Source of the DNA: Tamlana flava
Lineage (GTDB): Bacteria; Bacteroidota; Bacteroidia; Flavobacteriales; Flavobacteriaceae
Assembly (NCBI RefSeq): GCF_041287255.1
Contig: NZ_JBGGTX010000004.1
Location: 372,001 to 436,000, forward strand
DNA: 64,000 bases
Direction of reading: 5' to 3'
The position numbers and the translations under genes are program-made. Below the pieces are notes generated by a model. It saw only the letters and a list, made by a program, of their open reading frames with translations, was not told the DNA's origin and made no database searches. How positions within the stretch are numbered: the stretch's first letter is position 1; every line of letters begins with the position of its first letter. This document shows positions 17,603-26,598 of the stretch, one piece after another.

Positions 17603-17646
17603 AATCCCTTGAAGGTAATTAATGTAATCTTCAAGGGATTTTTTTA
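17603..17646 (+). terminator. Rho-independent terminator after the T9SS gene
   Basis: AATCCCTTGAAG (17603-17614) pairs perfectly with CTTCAAGGGATT (17629-17640) and is followed by a run of T. A second perfect repeat, TCCTTAA-GTT-TTAAGGA, lies just before it at 17579-17595. Confidence 0.9.
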
Positions 17647-17715
17647 TGTTTCATTTCAAAAAAGTATTGAGCAGTTAAGTAGGTATATTTACTAAGCTAT
17701 AGTTATAAATGAAAT

Positions 17716-17743
17716 AAAAAAAGCGACACATTGGTCGCTTTTT
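17716..17743. terminator. Bidirectional terminator
   Basis: AAAAAGCGAC and GTCGCTTTTT form a short stem around ACATTG. On the minus strand it ends the small-membrane-protein operon at 17764; on the plus strand it backs up the terminator at 17603. Confidence 0.8.
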
Positions 17744-17763
17744 GTTTTAAATCTATTTTATGA

Positions 17764-18096
17764 TTATTGCCCCATCATTTCTTGAATTCTTTCTTGCAAA
17801 AGTTCTTGGTCTTGTAGTGTATCCCAACCAAAAGTCATCACCATAAAAGCTACAAAAAGTAAATATAGTGCACTAAGAACGATTCCTATGATGGCTAAAA
17901 TTTTTCCGGTTTTTACATTTGAAATTCCGGTGTAGCCTTCTGGGTTTTCAGTGTAAACTTTGGTTGCTTTGTTTGCCAAAACTACTGCAATGATACCAAG
18001 TATTAAACCAACGAAGCCATAACAGCAACAGGTTACGATTGACAAGATTCCGAATATCAATATTAATGTTGCATTGGGTAATTTTTGTTGTTCCAT
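17764..18096 (-). CDS. Small membrane protein with CCC motif (DUF4190-like)
   Basis: This 110-residue protein has two strong hydrophobic segments (about 10-42 and 64-90). Three consecutive cysteines (SIVTCCCYGFVGLILG, C23-C25) are the mark of the flavobacterial 'CCC motif membrane protein' group related to DUF4190. Between the helices is a short charged stretch (KATKVYTENPEGYTG), and the C-terminus is acidic and amphipathic (DQELLQERIQEMMGQ). It is 9 bases downstream of the DUF2752 gene and almost certainly co-transcribed. No function is known for the group; the charged tail suggests a cytoplasmic contact. Confidence 0.75.
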   Translation of the reverse strand: MEQQKLPNATLILIFGILSIVTCCCYGFVGLILGIIAVVLANKATKVYTENPEGYTGISNVKTGKILAIIGIVLSALYLLFVAFMVMTFGWDTLQDQELLQERIQEMMGQ

Positions 18097-18105
18097 ATTA
18101 TTGTT

Positions 18106-18387
18106 TTAATTGATTATAAATGTTTTTGCCACGAAGTTTCCAACGATGATAACACCATTAAGAACAGCCAAAATAGTAATTATTTTGTTTGCATACTTGA
18201 AATTACTAAACGTATTAAAAGCCACGAGACCAAAAAGTATGATTAATGTATAAACAGCTGGGTACATATGAAAAGCCGCTGCAAATTCACCATCAAAAAT
18301 TAAAGCTATAGAACGTTGCAAGCCACAGCCCATGCACTCAATGCCAAAAAGTTTTTTGTTTAAGCAGGGCAACATGTATTCTTCCAT
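18106..18387 (-). CDS. DUF2752 membrane protein
   Basis: This 93-residue protein has the DUF2752 signature near the N-terminus, CLNKKLFGIECMGCGLQRS, in which a Cys-x-Gly-Cys-Gly-x-x-Arg motif precedes the first membrane helix. Two or three hydrophobic segments follow. The family has no established role. Upstream neighbour (minus strand) and downstream CCC-motif protein are also small membrane proteins, and the trio is probably a unit. M1 is used as the start; M5 would shorten it by four residues. Confidence 0.75.
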   Translation of the reverse strand: MEEYMLPCLNKKLFGIECMGCGLQRSIALIFDGEFAAAFHMYPAVYTLIILFGLVAFNTFSNFKYANKIITILAVLNGVIIVGNFVAKTFIIN

Positions 18388-18485
18388 GGGATAAAATAAA
18401 AGTTTAAGGTACTAAAATATAAAAGAGTAGTTTTTAATATTCTTTTTTTGAAATACTTATTTATTACTCTAACAGTTTTATGGTA

Positions 18486-18788
18486 TTAAGACGATAAAGC
18501 AGCAGCACCAATTCCTGCAAAAACTAATATCAATAAAATTATTCCAATCAATTAAATAACTAAACCGGCAATGGCTAATCCTCTTGGAGCTTTAAAAATC
18601 CCTATAAAGGATAATACAAGACCAAGAATCCATATTAACCAGCCCAAAATAGGAATCCATCCAATAAATAATGCTATTAGGACAAGAACAAAACCTGCGG
18701 TTCCCAAGCCGTTAGATTTTTTCTCTGTTTGATTCACGATGATGGTCTGTCCAGAATTATTTTGTCCTCTGTTTTGACTTTCTTCCAT
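18486..18788 (-). pseudogene. Small DUF4190-like membrane protein interrupted by TAA
   Basis: The reading frame from 18788 gives 78 residues ending GLAIAGLVI and then TAA (18552-18554). Continuing in the same frame gives LIGIILLILVFAGIGAAA and two more Ser before a second TAA at 18486-18488. The tail is a perfect hydrophobic membrane segment, as expected after RGLAIAGLVI-S-LIG in this family, so the first TAA looks like a point mutation from TCA (Ser). The N-terminus is polar (SQNRGQNNSGQT), followed by a long hydrophobic hairpin with WIPILGWLIWILG. As it stands the product would lack its last membrane helix. A sequencing error is the main alternative. Confidence 0.65.
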
Positions 18789-19008
18789 CAGAGTTGATTT
18801 TCAGTTGGTTGTTGATAAAATAAAGATAGCAAAAGTCCGCCTAAAATGCTCTTTTTTTATGAAGCAAATGAGCCAGGGAATTATTAAATAGAAACTGCCA
18901 TTTTTATAATTAAAATATTTTGATTTCTAAAAACTGAATTAAAGAGATAAAAAGAACATGAAATATTATATTTGGACAAGCTTATCAACTAACATCATAA
19001 AATTTGAA

Positions 19009-19203
19009 ATGAAATACTTCAACTATATTTTAATCATCATTGGTGCTTTTGTTGCAATGTATGTCAAAGCGGGAGAAGAACAAAATCAATTATTATTAAT
19101 CGTGGGCATTGTACTGTTGATAGTTGGTATGTATAGAATTGCGAGAACCATACCGAGTAAATATGATAGTGATAGAACCGATAATTCTGAAAATGAACAA
19201 TGA
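19009..19203 (+). CDS. Small membrane protein upstream of the Smr gene
   Basis: This is a 64-residue protein from ATG 19009. An in-frame ATG at 18958 would add 17 residues of unlikely leader (KYYIWTSLSTN) and is not preferred. It has two hydrophobic helices (YILIIIGAFVAMYV and LLLIVGIVLLIVGMYRIA) separated by KAGEEQNQ, then a charged tail ending SDRTDNSENEQ. Its TGA overlaps the ATG of the Smr gene (ATGATG at 19200), so the two are translationally coupled. I do not recognise a named family. Confidence 0.65.
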   Translation: MKYFNYILIIIGAFVAMYVKAGEEQNQLLLIVGIVLLIVGMYRIARTIPSKYDSDRTDNSENEQ

Positions 19204-19769
19204 TGTCGTTTAAAAAAGGTGATTATGTTTTGGTTTTGGATGAAGACCTTTCAGGTACTGTTAAAAGTATTAACGCTAACGTTGTATCCATTGAAACAGA
19301 AGACGGCTTTTTGATTGATTTTAATTCAAATGAATTGGTTATAAAAGAGAAAAATGAATCTATAAAAACGAAGCTCTTTTCACGTTCAACCATTGATGAT
19401 GTTGTTTCTGAAAAAGAACAGCCCAAAAGAAAAAAACAACCAAAAAAGAAGGCTAAAGAGCGTCATGAGCCTACAATGGAAGTGGATTTACATATTAACG
19501 AATTGGTTAAATCTACAAGAGGCATGACAAATTACGATATCCTCACTTTACAATTGGATACAGCTAAGCAAAGATTGGATTTTGCTATTGCAAACAGAAT
19601 ACAAAAGGTTGTATTTATCCATGGAGTGGGTGAAGGCGTACTAAAATTGGAATTGGAATATTTAATTGGGCGTTACGATAATGTAAAGTTTTATGATGCC
19701 AACTATCAGAAATATGGCTTGGGAGCAACCGAAGTTTACATTTATCAAAAAAATGCAACTTCAAACTAA
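19200..19769 (+). CDS. Smr-domain protein with KOW-like N-terminus
   Basis: This 189-residue protein has residues 1-50 forming a small beta module (KKGDYVLVLDEDLSGTVKSI), followed by a lysine-rich linker (KRKKQPKKKAKERHE) and a C-terminal Smr domain. The Smr domain shows MEVDLHINELV, VFIHGVGEGVLKLELEYLI and GLGATEVYI. Smr domains nick or bind DNA or RNA in MutS2 and related proteins; stand-alone forms in Bacteroidota are uncharacterised and may act on ribosomes or nucleic acid. The basic linker supports nucleic-acid binding. The stop overlaps by four bases the stop of the convergent lipoprotein gene. Confidence 0.85.
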   Translation: MMSFKKGDYVLVLDEDLSGTVKSINANVVSIETEDGFLIDFNSNELVIKEKNESIKTKLFSRSTIDDVVSEKEQPKRKKQPKKKAKERHEPTMEVDLHINELVKSTRGMTNYDILTLQLDTAKQRLDFAIANRIQKVVFIHGVGEGVLKLELEYLIGRYDNVKFYDANYQKYGLGATEVYIYQKNATSN

Positions 19770-20668
19770 TTAAAATCTGGAGTTACCTTTCTGCTTTTTT
19801 CTGATGTTGGGATTTCACTGGCGTTCAAAGTCCCAAAATTTAAGGCGTCTAAAGAAATAAGCGTTAAATCAATGTCGGTGATAACCATTGTAACCGTAAA
19901 TGTTCTTAAAATGGTGTGTTCTCTATAACCTGTTGCGGCAACTGTTGTAGAAACATCAGGATTTAAATAATCGGCACCAACCTCACTATTTGTAATATCA
20001 TTGGCAGGGTTGTTATCTGGTGAATCATTTTCTTCATCGCGTGTTTTAACGCCGTCACCATCATCGTCATCGTCTAAATAATTCGGAATGCCATCTCCAT
20101 CAGTATCCAAGGCATCACTTAAATCACCATCTCCATTGGGGTCTGGGTCTTCATCTTTTGTTAAAATATTGTCGCCGTCATCATCAGCATCAATGTAGTT
20201 TGGCAATCCGTCTCCGTCCGTATCTCCATCAAATTCCAATTCAGCGGCAACACCATCATTGTCATCTTCTGTTAAAACTGTTTTAATTGTGGCAGTTCCG
20301 CTCGTGCTCACTATATCTTCCTTTAGTTTAACTTCAGAATTTGGTATGGCATTGCAAAACAGATTGCTGGGTAACGTAGTGTTGTTGTATGTTCTGTAAT
20401 TAAAAGGGTTTGATGTGCCTATCGTTACAGTTGCTTCGAAAACACCTGATTCATCAACGTTTAAAATATCCTCTAGGGTAAGTGTAGAAATGGTTATAGA
20501 TAGAGATTCAGAAGGGTCGCTTTTTGTTTTATAAAATACCAAAACATCTGTTTCGCAAGCCTCAAAAGTATCATCAAAATCCAACTCAAAGGTTATAACA
20601 TCACCATCGTCACACGAATTCATTGGAAGTAAAACAAAGGTAATTAGTACAAAAAAAAGCTTACGCAT
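19766..20668 (-). CDS. Asp-rich lipoprotein with thrombospondin type 3-like calcium repeats
   Basis: This 300-residue protein has a lipobox ending at C19 (LPMNSC|DDGD). The middle contains at least two calcium-binding repeats, DTDGDGLPNYIDADDDGDN and DTDGDGIPNYLDDDDDGDG, each followed by acidic loops and the DPNGDGDLSDALD segment. The C-terminus is beta-rich (YREHTILRTFTVTMVITDIDLTL). Such repeats fold rigidly around Ca2+ and are common in surface lipoproteins of flavobacteria; no enzyme domain is visible. The gene is monocistronic. A -7-like box TATTTTTG (minus strand, 20686-20693) lies 18 bases upstream, without a clear -33 partner. Confidence 0.8.
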   Translation of the reverse strand: MRKLFFVLITFVLLPMNSCDDGDVITFELDFDDTFEACETDVLVFYKTKSDPSESLSITISTLTLEDILNVDESGVFEATVTIGTSNPFNYRTYNNTTLPSNLFCNAIPNSEVKLKEDIVSTSGTATIKTVLTEDDNDGVAAELEFDGDTDGDGLPNYIDADDDGDNILTKDEDPDPNGDGDLSDALDTDGDGIPNYLDDDDDGDGVKTRDEENDSPDNNPANDITNSEVGADYLNPDVSTTVAATGYREHTILRTFTVTMVITDIDLTLISLDALNFGTLNASEIPTSEKSRKVTPDFN

Positions 20669-20809
20669 TGGTTTTTGGTTTTAGGCAAAAATAACAGAAT
20701 TGTTATTTATAACGTAGCTTATTGATAATAATTTTATTTCAAGTATTTTTGAAGCTTTAAAGTCTTTTAGTTTTTCCAAAGGCTTTTTGTAAACTTGAAA
20801 TTAAGCTCG

Positions 20810-21970
20810 ATGAAACCTGTTTATTTTGATAATGCTGCGACTACGCCTATACGAAGTGAGGTAATCGATGCCATGGCCAAAGTGATGAAAAATCATTTTG
20901 GCAATCCATCGTCGTCGCATAGTTTCGGCAGGGCTTCTAAAGTGTTGGTTGAAAAATCAAGAAAAGCCATAGCAAGTTACTTCAATGTTTCGGCCGGTGA
21001 AATCATATTTACTTCTGGGGGCACCGAAGCAGATAATTTAGTATTAAGAAGTGCCGTTAAAGATTTGGGGGTAAAGCATATTATAACTTCAAAAATTGAG
21101 CACCACGCCGTTTTGCATACGGTTCAGCAATTGCAGAAGGAATACAATATTGGTGTTAGTTATGTTGATTTGGACGAGAATGGTGGTATTGATTTTAGCC
21201 ATTTAGAAAGCCTATTGCAAACCAACGAAAAATGCTTGGTAAGTTTAATGCACGTTAACAATGAAATTGGAAACATTTTAGATTTAAAGCGTACTGCCCA
21301 TTTGTGCAAAGCAAACATTGCTCTTTTTCATAGCGATGCGGTGCAATCTATTGGTCATTACAAAATGGATTTGCAAGATATTCCAGTGGACTTTTTAGCG
21401 GCTTCGGCCCATAAATTCCATGGCCCTAAAGGTGTTGGTTTTGCTTTCATCAGAAAAAATACCGGATTAAAATCCCTCATAATAGGAGGAGAGCAAGAGC
21501 GCGGGTTGCGTGCAGGTACCGAAAGTGTACATAATATTTTTGGTTTGGATGAAGCGCTTAAAATGGCATATCAAAATATTGAAGATGAGAAACAATATGT
21601 TGAAGATTTGAAGAATTATTTTATTGAAAGGATTAAAGCTGAAATCCCTCAAGTAATCTTTAATGGCTATTCTTCAAATTTTGAAAAAAGCACCTATACG
21701 CTGATTAATGTTTGTTTGCCCGTTCCACCCGAAAAATCGGCGATGTTGTTGTTTCAGTTGGATTTAAAGGGTATTGCTTGTTCAAAAGGAAGTGCTTGCC
21801 AAAGTGGAAGCTCACAAAACTCTCATGTTTTATCTGAAATTTTGAGTGATGAGGATTTGTTGAAACCTTCCATTAGATTTTCTTTTGGTATTTATAATAC
21901 CAAAGAAGAAGTAGATTACGTAATAAATGTTTTAAGTGATTTTGTTGCTAAGTCTAAAACTTCATCGTAG
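20810..21970 (+). CDS. Cysteine desulfurase (NifS/IscS family)
   Basis: This 386-residue PLP enzyme is counted from ATG 20810; a TTG five codons upstream is less likely because MKPVYFDNAATTP is the usual family start. It shows TSGGTEADNLVL, the PLP lysine K202 in SAHKFHGPKG, and the catalytic cysteine C329 in KGSACQSGSSQNSH, with an extra C323. It transfers sulfur from cysteine to Fe-S or thio-cofactor pathways. No isc or suf partner is adjacent, so it may be a second desulfurase rather than the main SufS. Its 3' end overlaps the convergent TonB receptor gene by 17 bases. Confidence 0.92.
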   Translation: MKPVYFDNAATTPIRSEVIDAMAKVMKNHFGNPSSSHSFGRASKVLVEKSRKAIASYFNVSAGEIIFTSGGTEADNLVLRSAVKDLGVKHIITSKIEHHAVLHTVQQLQKEYNIGVSYVDLDENGGIDFSHLESLLQTNEKCLVSLMHVNNEIGNILDLKRTAHLCKANIALFHSDAVQSIGHYKMDLQDIPVDFLAASAHKFHGPKGVGFAFIRKNTGLKSLIIGGEQERGLRAGTESVHNIFGLDEALKMAYQNIEDEKQYVEDLKNYFIERIKAEIPQVIFNGYSSNFEKSTYTLINVCLPVPPEKSAMLLFQLDLKGIACSKGSACQSGSSQNSHVLSEILSDEDLLKPSIRFSFGIYNTKEEVDYVINVLSDFVAKSKTSS

Positions 21971-24419
21971 TCCTCACGTTAAAAACTCGAGGTGTTAAAT
22001 AGTTGGGAATAGCATATTGACGCTTGCTGTCTACATCGCGTACCCAAGTATTTGTTATGGAATTTTGCACATCAAATATGTTATATATTTCGAAGCCGAA
22101 AGACAATTCTTTAAAAGGCTTTTTCCAGCCACTTCTAAATTGTTTCTTGGCATCAACTAACACAAATTGTAAGCCCAAATCGGCACGTTTGTAATCTGGT
22201 AATCTGTTTTGGTAAACATAAGGGTCCGCATAACTTGGTGAGCCCCCTGGTAAACCTGTGTTGTAAACCAAGTTTAAATACATTTTCATGCTTGGCACAT
22301 TGGGCACATAATCTTGAAAAAGTGCTGCAAATTTTAAACGTTGGTCTGTTGGGCGTGAAATATAACCTTGATTATTGATATTTTCTTCCGTTTTTAAGTA
22401 ACCAAAACTAAACCATGATTCGGTTCCTGGTACAAATTCACCATTTAATCGCATATCCAATCCGTAGGCATAGGCTTTGGCACTATTATTTGCACGATAG
22501 CGAATACGAACGTTTTCAAGCGTGTATGGATTCACATCAGATAAGTTTTTATAAAATAACTCAGAGGTTAATTTAAAAGGTCTGTCCCACATTTTAAAGC
22601 TGTAATCGTTACCCAAAACCAAATGAAACGATTTTTGTGCTTTTACTTCTGGTTGTATAACGCCATTGGCATCGCGTAGTTCTCTATAAAATGGCGGTTG
22701 GTAATACATGCCCGTTGCTGCCCTAAAAAGCATATCTTTTTCCCAATAGGGTTTAATGGCAAATTGCACCCGCGGACTAAAAACCATTTGGCTTGATGAC
22801 GAAATACCATCACCACTCACTTGCCAACTATGTCCTCTAACGCCGGCATTATACCAAACTTCGTTATTGCCCCAAGTACTTCGTTTGCTCCATTGGGCAT
22901 AGGCCTGAAAACGATTTATTGTAGTATTGTTGGTAGCCCGCACATTTGTGAAAGGTTCCAAGGGACCTGAATAGGGTTCGTAAGGTTGTTCGTTAACTGG
23001 AGTTGTTTTTGGAGGGCGTAATGAAAATCCGGCCGAGTCAATCACTTCCCATTCCACCAAACGGTCGCGAATATTTTCATTAGTGTATTTTACAGACCAT
23101 TCAATGCGGTTATCGTCAATTTTAAAATCTCCTTTATGCTCAATATTGGTGATCAAAGCATCCAAATCATTTCTGCCATGGGTCAATTGACTGCCAATAC
23201 CTTCGCTAAATTCAACTTCGCCTAAGTTTTCTTCACCAATACTATTGTTTACTTCGCCCAATCTGTACTGTGCAAAAATATCGAAGTATTCCTCCTCTGT
23301 GGTATGGTAGGCTGAAGCAATCAAATGCAGGTTTAAATCGTCATTAGCAAAATAAGAACCCTTAAATGCGCCAAACAAGGTTTGGTATCTGTCTTTTTCC
23401 TGGCCTTCATAAAATACAATAAGCGCAACCGGGTTGGCCAAAGTTCCAAAATTGGTTTGGCGTGTTTGGGGTTGGTAGTTGTATTTGTTTAAAGAAGCAT
23501 TTCCTAAAAAGCTCAAATGGAATTTATTGGTAAACTTATAGGTAAAATACGCTTGGGTATCTGCAAAAGAGGGCTGAAAATTGGTTTCGGTTTCTTTAGC
23601 ATTAACTAAAAGGCTATTGTCTCGATAACGTAAACCAACAATACCGGTTAGCCTGGAATTTTTACTTATGTTTTCTATGGAGAGGCTTCCGCCGAGTAAG
23701 CTTAAATCGGCATTAATTTCAAATTGATACGGGTTTTTATAAGTGATATCCAAAACCGAAGATAACTTGTCACCATACTTTGCCTGAAACCCACCTGCAG
23801 AAAAATCCACATTTTGAACTAAATCGGTATTTACAAAGCTCAGTCCTTCCTGTTGGCCGGAGCGCACCAAAAAAGGTCTGTAAACCTCAATGCCATTAAC
23901 ATAGACCAAATTTTCGTCGTAATTTCCACCACGCACGGAGTATTGTGTGCTCAATTCGTTATTGTTGCTAACTCCCGGAAGTGTCATCAATAAATTTTCA
24001 ACACCAGCATTTGCGCCAGGTATTTTCCTGATAACTTCTGGTTTAAGCGTTACAATGCCTTCAACTTCTTTTCGCCTGTTGCTGTTTACAATAACGGTGG
24101 CAATTTGTTCAACGGTGTTGCTCATTACTGGATTAAACTCGTATGTTTCACCATTTTTTAGATTAAAAGTGCTTGCCACTTTTTTATGGGAAATATGTGT
24201 AAATTCAATAGTAACGTCTTGATTTATGGGGATGTCAATGGAGTAGAAGCCGTTTTCATTGGTTTTTGTTCCACTATCTCGGCTGGTTTTAATATTTACA
24301 TTTTCAATGGGTAGGTTATTTTCATCTAAAATGACACCTCTAATGTTCGCTGTTTGCGAAAAACACAAAGCAAGTGTAGAAAAAAATAAAATGGGGGTCA
24401 GTAAAAGTTTTGCCTTCAA
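21954..24419 (-). CDS. TonB-dependent outer membrane receptor with carboxypeptidase-regulatory-like domain
   Basis: This 821-residue protein has a signal peptide (1-22, CFS|QTANIRG). Residues 25-105 are a CarboxypepD_reg-like domain (VILDENNLPIENVNI, TNENGFYSIDI). The plug follows (GVENLLMTLPGVSNNNELST, QYSVRGGNYDENLVYVNG), then a 22-strand barrel ending in an aromatic residue (RTTMKF). It is not a SusC, because it is shorter and has no SusD partner; the ligand is unknown. The M23 peptidase gene lies 12 bases upstream on the same strand and the two are probably one transcript. Its 3' end overlaps the convergent desulfurase gene. Confidence 0.9.
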   Translation of the reverse strand: MKAKLLLTPILFFSTLALCFSQTANIRGVILDENNLPIENVNIKTSRDSGTKTNENGFYSIDIPINQDVTIEFTHISHKKVASTFNLKNGETYEFNPVMSNTVEQIATVIVNSNRRKEVEGIVTLKPEVIRKIPGANAGVENLLMTLPGVSNNNELSTQYSVRGGNYDENLVYVNGIEVYRPFLVRSGQQEGLSFVNTDLVQNVDFSAGGFQAKYGDKLSSVLDITYKNPYQFEINADLSLLGGSLSIENISKNSRLTGIVGLRYRDNSLLVNAKETETNFQPSFADTQAYFTYKFTNKFHLSFLGNASLNKYNYQPQTRQTNFGTLANPVALIVFYEGQEKDRYQTLFGAFKGSYFANDDLNLHLIASAYHTTEEEYFDIFAQYRLGEVNNSIGEENLGEVEFSEGIGSQLTHGRNDLDALITNIEHKGDFKIDDNRIEWSVKYTNENIRDRLVEWEVIDSAGFSLRPPKTTPVNEQPYEPYSGPLEPFTNVRATNNTTINRFQAYAQWSKRSTWGNNEVWYNAGVRGHSWQVSGDGISSSSQMVFSPRVQFAIKPYWEKDMLFRAATGMYYQPPFYRELRDANGVIQPEVKAQKSFHLVLGNDYSFKMWDRPFKLTSELFYKNLSDVNPYTLENVRIRYRANNSAKAYAYGLDMRLNGEFVPGTESWFSFGYLKTEENINNQGYISRPTDQRLKFAALFQDYVPNVPSMKMYLNLVYNTGLPGGSPSYADPYVYQNRLPDYKRADLGLQFVLVDAKKQFRSGWKKPFKELSFGFEIYNIFDVQNSITNTWVRDVDSKRQYAIPNYLTPRVFNVRTTMKF

Positions 24420-24431
24420 AGATGTAAAAGT

Positions 24432-26117
24432 TTATTTTCGATAAAATAACGCTTCAAAAGTAGAATTATTTCCAACATTATCGGTAACAATCACTTTTAA
24501 ATTGTTCTGTGTGTCAGTGATAACTTCATCGTTAAAATCATACGTTAGAGTTTTCGTCTTATAATCGTATTCCATTAAAATCCATTTGCCATTTACTGTT
24601 GCCCTGTAATTGGATATGCCAGATTCATCATCATCAATCTTTACTTCAAGAAATCGGTATTTGCTTAACCATTGCCCATTTTTAAAGTTAGAGGCGGTAA
24701 TGGTAGGCTTTATGGTATCCATAGCCAAAGCATAAGTGCCAAGTTTTTTTGTGCTTGCGGTTAAAGTATTGCCCTGTCTTTTGGTATAGGTATATGAAGG
24801 AAATTGCTTGTAGCCAATTAATCTGGCGATATACAATTTATCGATATCATCACTATTGTATTGACTAACATCGTAGCTAATGGTGAAGTCTTTCATTGTT
24901 GCTACAACATCCTCGTGCAGTTTTAATGTATCGTTTTTTACTTCAAAATCTATATAAAAATCGTCGTAGAAGGTGTCTTTGTAAAAATCTACCGATACAT
25001 TTACTGCCTTTAAATTTGTGGTTTCGTTTGCTTTTATAAAATATGGGGTTGTTTTTGTCGGTTGAGGGGCAGACATGCTATTTTTGGAGCCTTTTATTTG
25101 AAGCGTAACCCAAGATTCGTTGTTTTTATAGTCGGCCACCCTGATTTTATAAACAGAATTCGTGCTATCCTGAATGGACAGAACCCCATCATTTAATGTC
25201 GATTTTAAAATACTTAGTGGATTGTTTTTTTTGAATAACTTTTGAAGACGCTCTTTGTTTTTTGAAAAGTGTTCGTAATCAATCAATTGGTTAATGTGCT
25301 TGGTTTCATCAAATGAAAAGCATTGAAAATCAAGTTCAAAATTTCTACTGCCATTTACAAAAGTCTGTATGTTGTATACGCCGTTTGAGTTTGCCGCTAA
25401 GTCTTGCCTGTCAATAGTGCTTATACCGAAGCCGATTTTTCCGACGGCCTGAATACTTTCAGCAACATAGTCACCATTATTCAGAGCTGTTAGCCGTAGT
25501 TTTTGTTTGGATTGCGAATTGTTTACAAATGCATTTTCATCTAAAGGAAAAACATAAAGAGATTTTACAACAGGCACAGTGGTGTCTTTAACATCTATTC
25601 CAAAAAGCATAGGGTTCATGGGGCGTTCATCTTTGTCCCTAATTTCAAAATGCAAATGTGGACCACCTGAACCACCGGAGTTTCCACTGTAAGCCACTAA
25701 ACTGTCTTTTTCAACGGGCAATTCATCTGCATGCGGAAACAATTCTATCTCATAACCCTCCTGTTCATACTGGTGCTTTTTAACATACGCTTCAATTTCT
25801 GGGGCAAATTTCTGTAAATGAGCATAAACCGATGTATATCCATTGGGATGGGTAATATATAATGCCTTTCCGTAACCGTAATGTGAAACTTTTATTCTAC
25901 TAACAAATCCGCTGGCAACTGCTTTAACATTTAATCCAGTGCGTTGTTGGGTTTTAATATCTAAGCCGGAGTGAAAGTGGTTGGAACGTAATTCTGCAAA
26001 TGTTCCGGAAAGTATTAATGGAATTTCCAGAGGATTGCTAAAATAATCTTGCGGGTAATTATTTTGGGCACTTGCAAATAATGAAAAAACTAAAAGTAGG
26101 GGCAGTAGAAAACGCAT
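24432..26117 (-). CDS. M23 family metallopeptidase
   Basis: This 561-residue exported protein (signal peptide 1-17, ASA|QNNYP) has an early LytM/M23 domain with all zinc and catalytic residues in place: H49 and D53 (HFHSGLDI), H100 (YAHLQ), H154 and H156 (GGPHLHFEI). The remaining 380 residues are beta-sandwich-like modules. M23 enzymes cut peptide bridges of the cell wall; intact motifs argue for activity rather than an EnvC-like activator role. It lies 12 bases upstream of the TonB receptor gene, a common pairing in flavobacteria whose meaning is unclear. Confidence 0.9.
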   Translation of the reverse strand: MRFLLPLLLVFSLFASAQNNYPQDYFSNPLEIPLILSGTFAELRSNHFHSGLDIKTQQRTGLNVKAVASGFVSRIKVSHYGYGKALYITHPNGYTSVYAHLQKFAPEIEAYVKKHQYEQEGYEIELFPHADELPVEKDSLVAYSGNSGGSGGPHLHFEIRDKDERPMNPMLFGIDVKDTTVPVVKSLYVFPLDENAFVNNSQSKQKLRLTALNNGDYVAESIQAVGKIGFGISTIDRQDLAANSNGVYNIQTFVNGSRNFELDFQCFSFDETKHINQLIDYEHFSKNKERLQKLFKKNNPLSILKSTLNDGVLSIQDSTNSVYKIRVADYKNNESWVTLQIKGSKNSMSAPQPTKTTPYFIKANETTNLKAVNVSVDFYKDTFYDDFYIDFEVKNDTLKLHEDVVATMKDFTISYDVSQYNSDDIDKLYIARLIGYKQFPSYTYTKRQGNTLTASTKKLGTYALAMDTIKPTITASNFKNGQWLSKYRFLEVKIDDDESGISNYRATVNGKWILMEYDYKTKTLTYDFNDEVITDTQNNLKVIVTDNVGNNSTFEALFYRK

Positions 26118-26236
26118 AAAAATCTATTGGGCTAAAATATTAATTAAGATGTTAAATGGCAAAGAATTAAACAAAAATCAAGCCATTGTATTGTAAGTGC
26201 TAACCAGAATTATTTTGAAATTTTATGAAAAAACAA

Positions 26237-26267
26237 TTGTAATTTATGCTCTGGAATGTTAACTTTG
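26237..26267 (+). promoter_or_regulatory. Promoter of the zapA operon
   Basis: TTG (26237-26239), 20 bases, TAACTTTG (26260-26267) matches the Bacteroidota TTTG/TAnnTTTG consensus with good spacing. It lies 24 bases before the ATG of the coiled-coil gene. Confidence 0.65.
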
Positions 26268-26291
26268 TGAGATAAGTATTGAAATTTGTAA

Positions 26292-26582
26292 ATGAGTAAT
26301 ATTGAGGATATTGTAGATTCTTTAGAAAACAAGATTAGTAAAGTATTACACAAATTAGAGCTTTTAAAGCTTGCCAATTTGAAATTGAGTGAAGAATTAG
26401 AAGTTTCAAAGCAAGAAATTAATACCCAAAAAAAGCATATTGCTGATTGGGAAGAAAAGTACGAAGCCCTTAAAATGGCAAATACAATACTTGGTAGTGA
26501 CGATAATAAAAGAGAAACTAAGCTTAAAATAAACGCCTTAATCAGGGATATTGATCATTGTATAGCTCAATTATCTAATTGA
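26292..26582 (+). CDS. Coiled-coil protein encoded next to zapA
   Basis: This 96-residue protein is nearly all heptad-like helix (SNIEDIVDSLENKISKVLHK, ELEVSKQEINTQKKHIADWE). It has no cysteines and no membrane segment. It is encoded 16 bases before zapA behind its own promoter. The position and structure recall ZapB, the coiled-coil partner of ZapA in gammaproteobacteria, although no sequence relationship can be claimed. A role in Z-ring assembly is inferred only from the neighbour. Confidence 0.7.
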   Translation: MSNIEDIVDSLENKISKVLHKLELLKLANLKLSEELEVSKQEINTQKKHIADWEEKYEALKMANTILGSDDNKRETKLKINALIRDIDHCIAQLSN

Positions 26583-26598
26583 TTAATCGTTAAACCCA

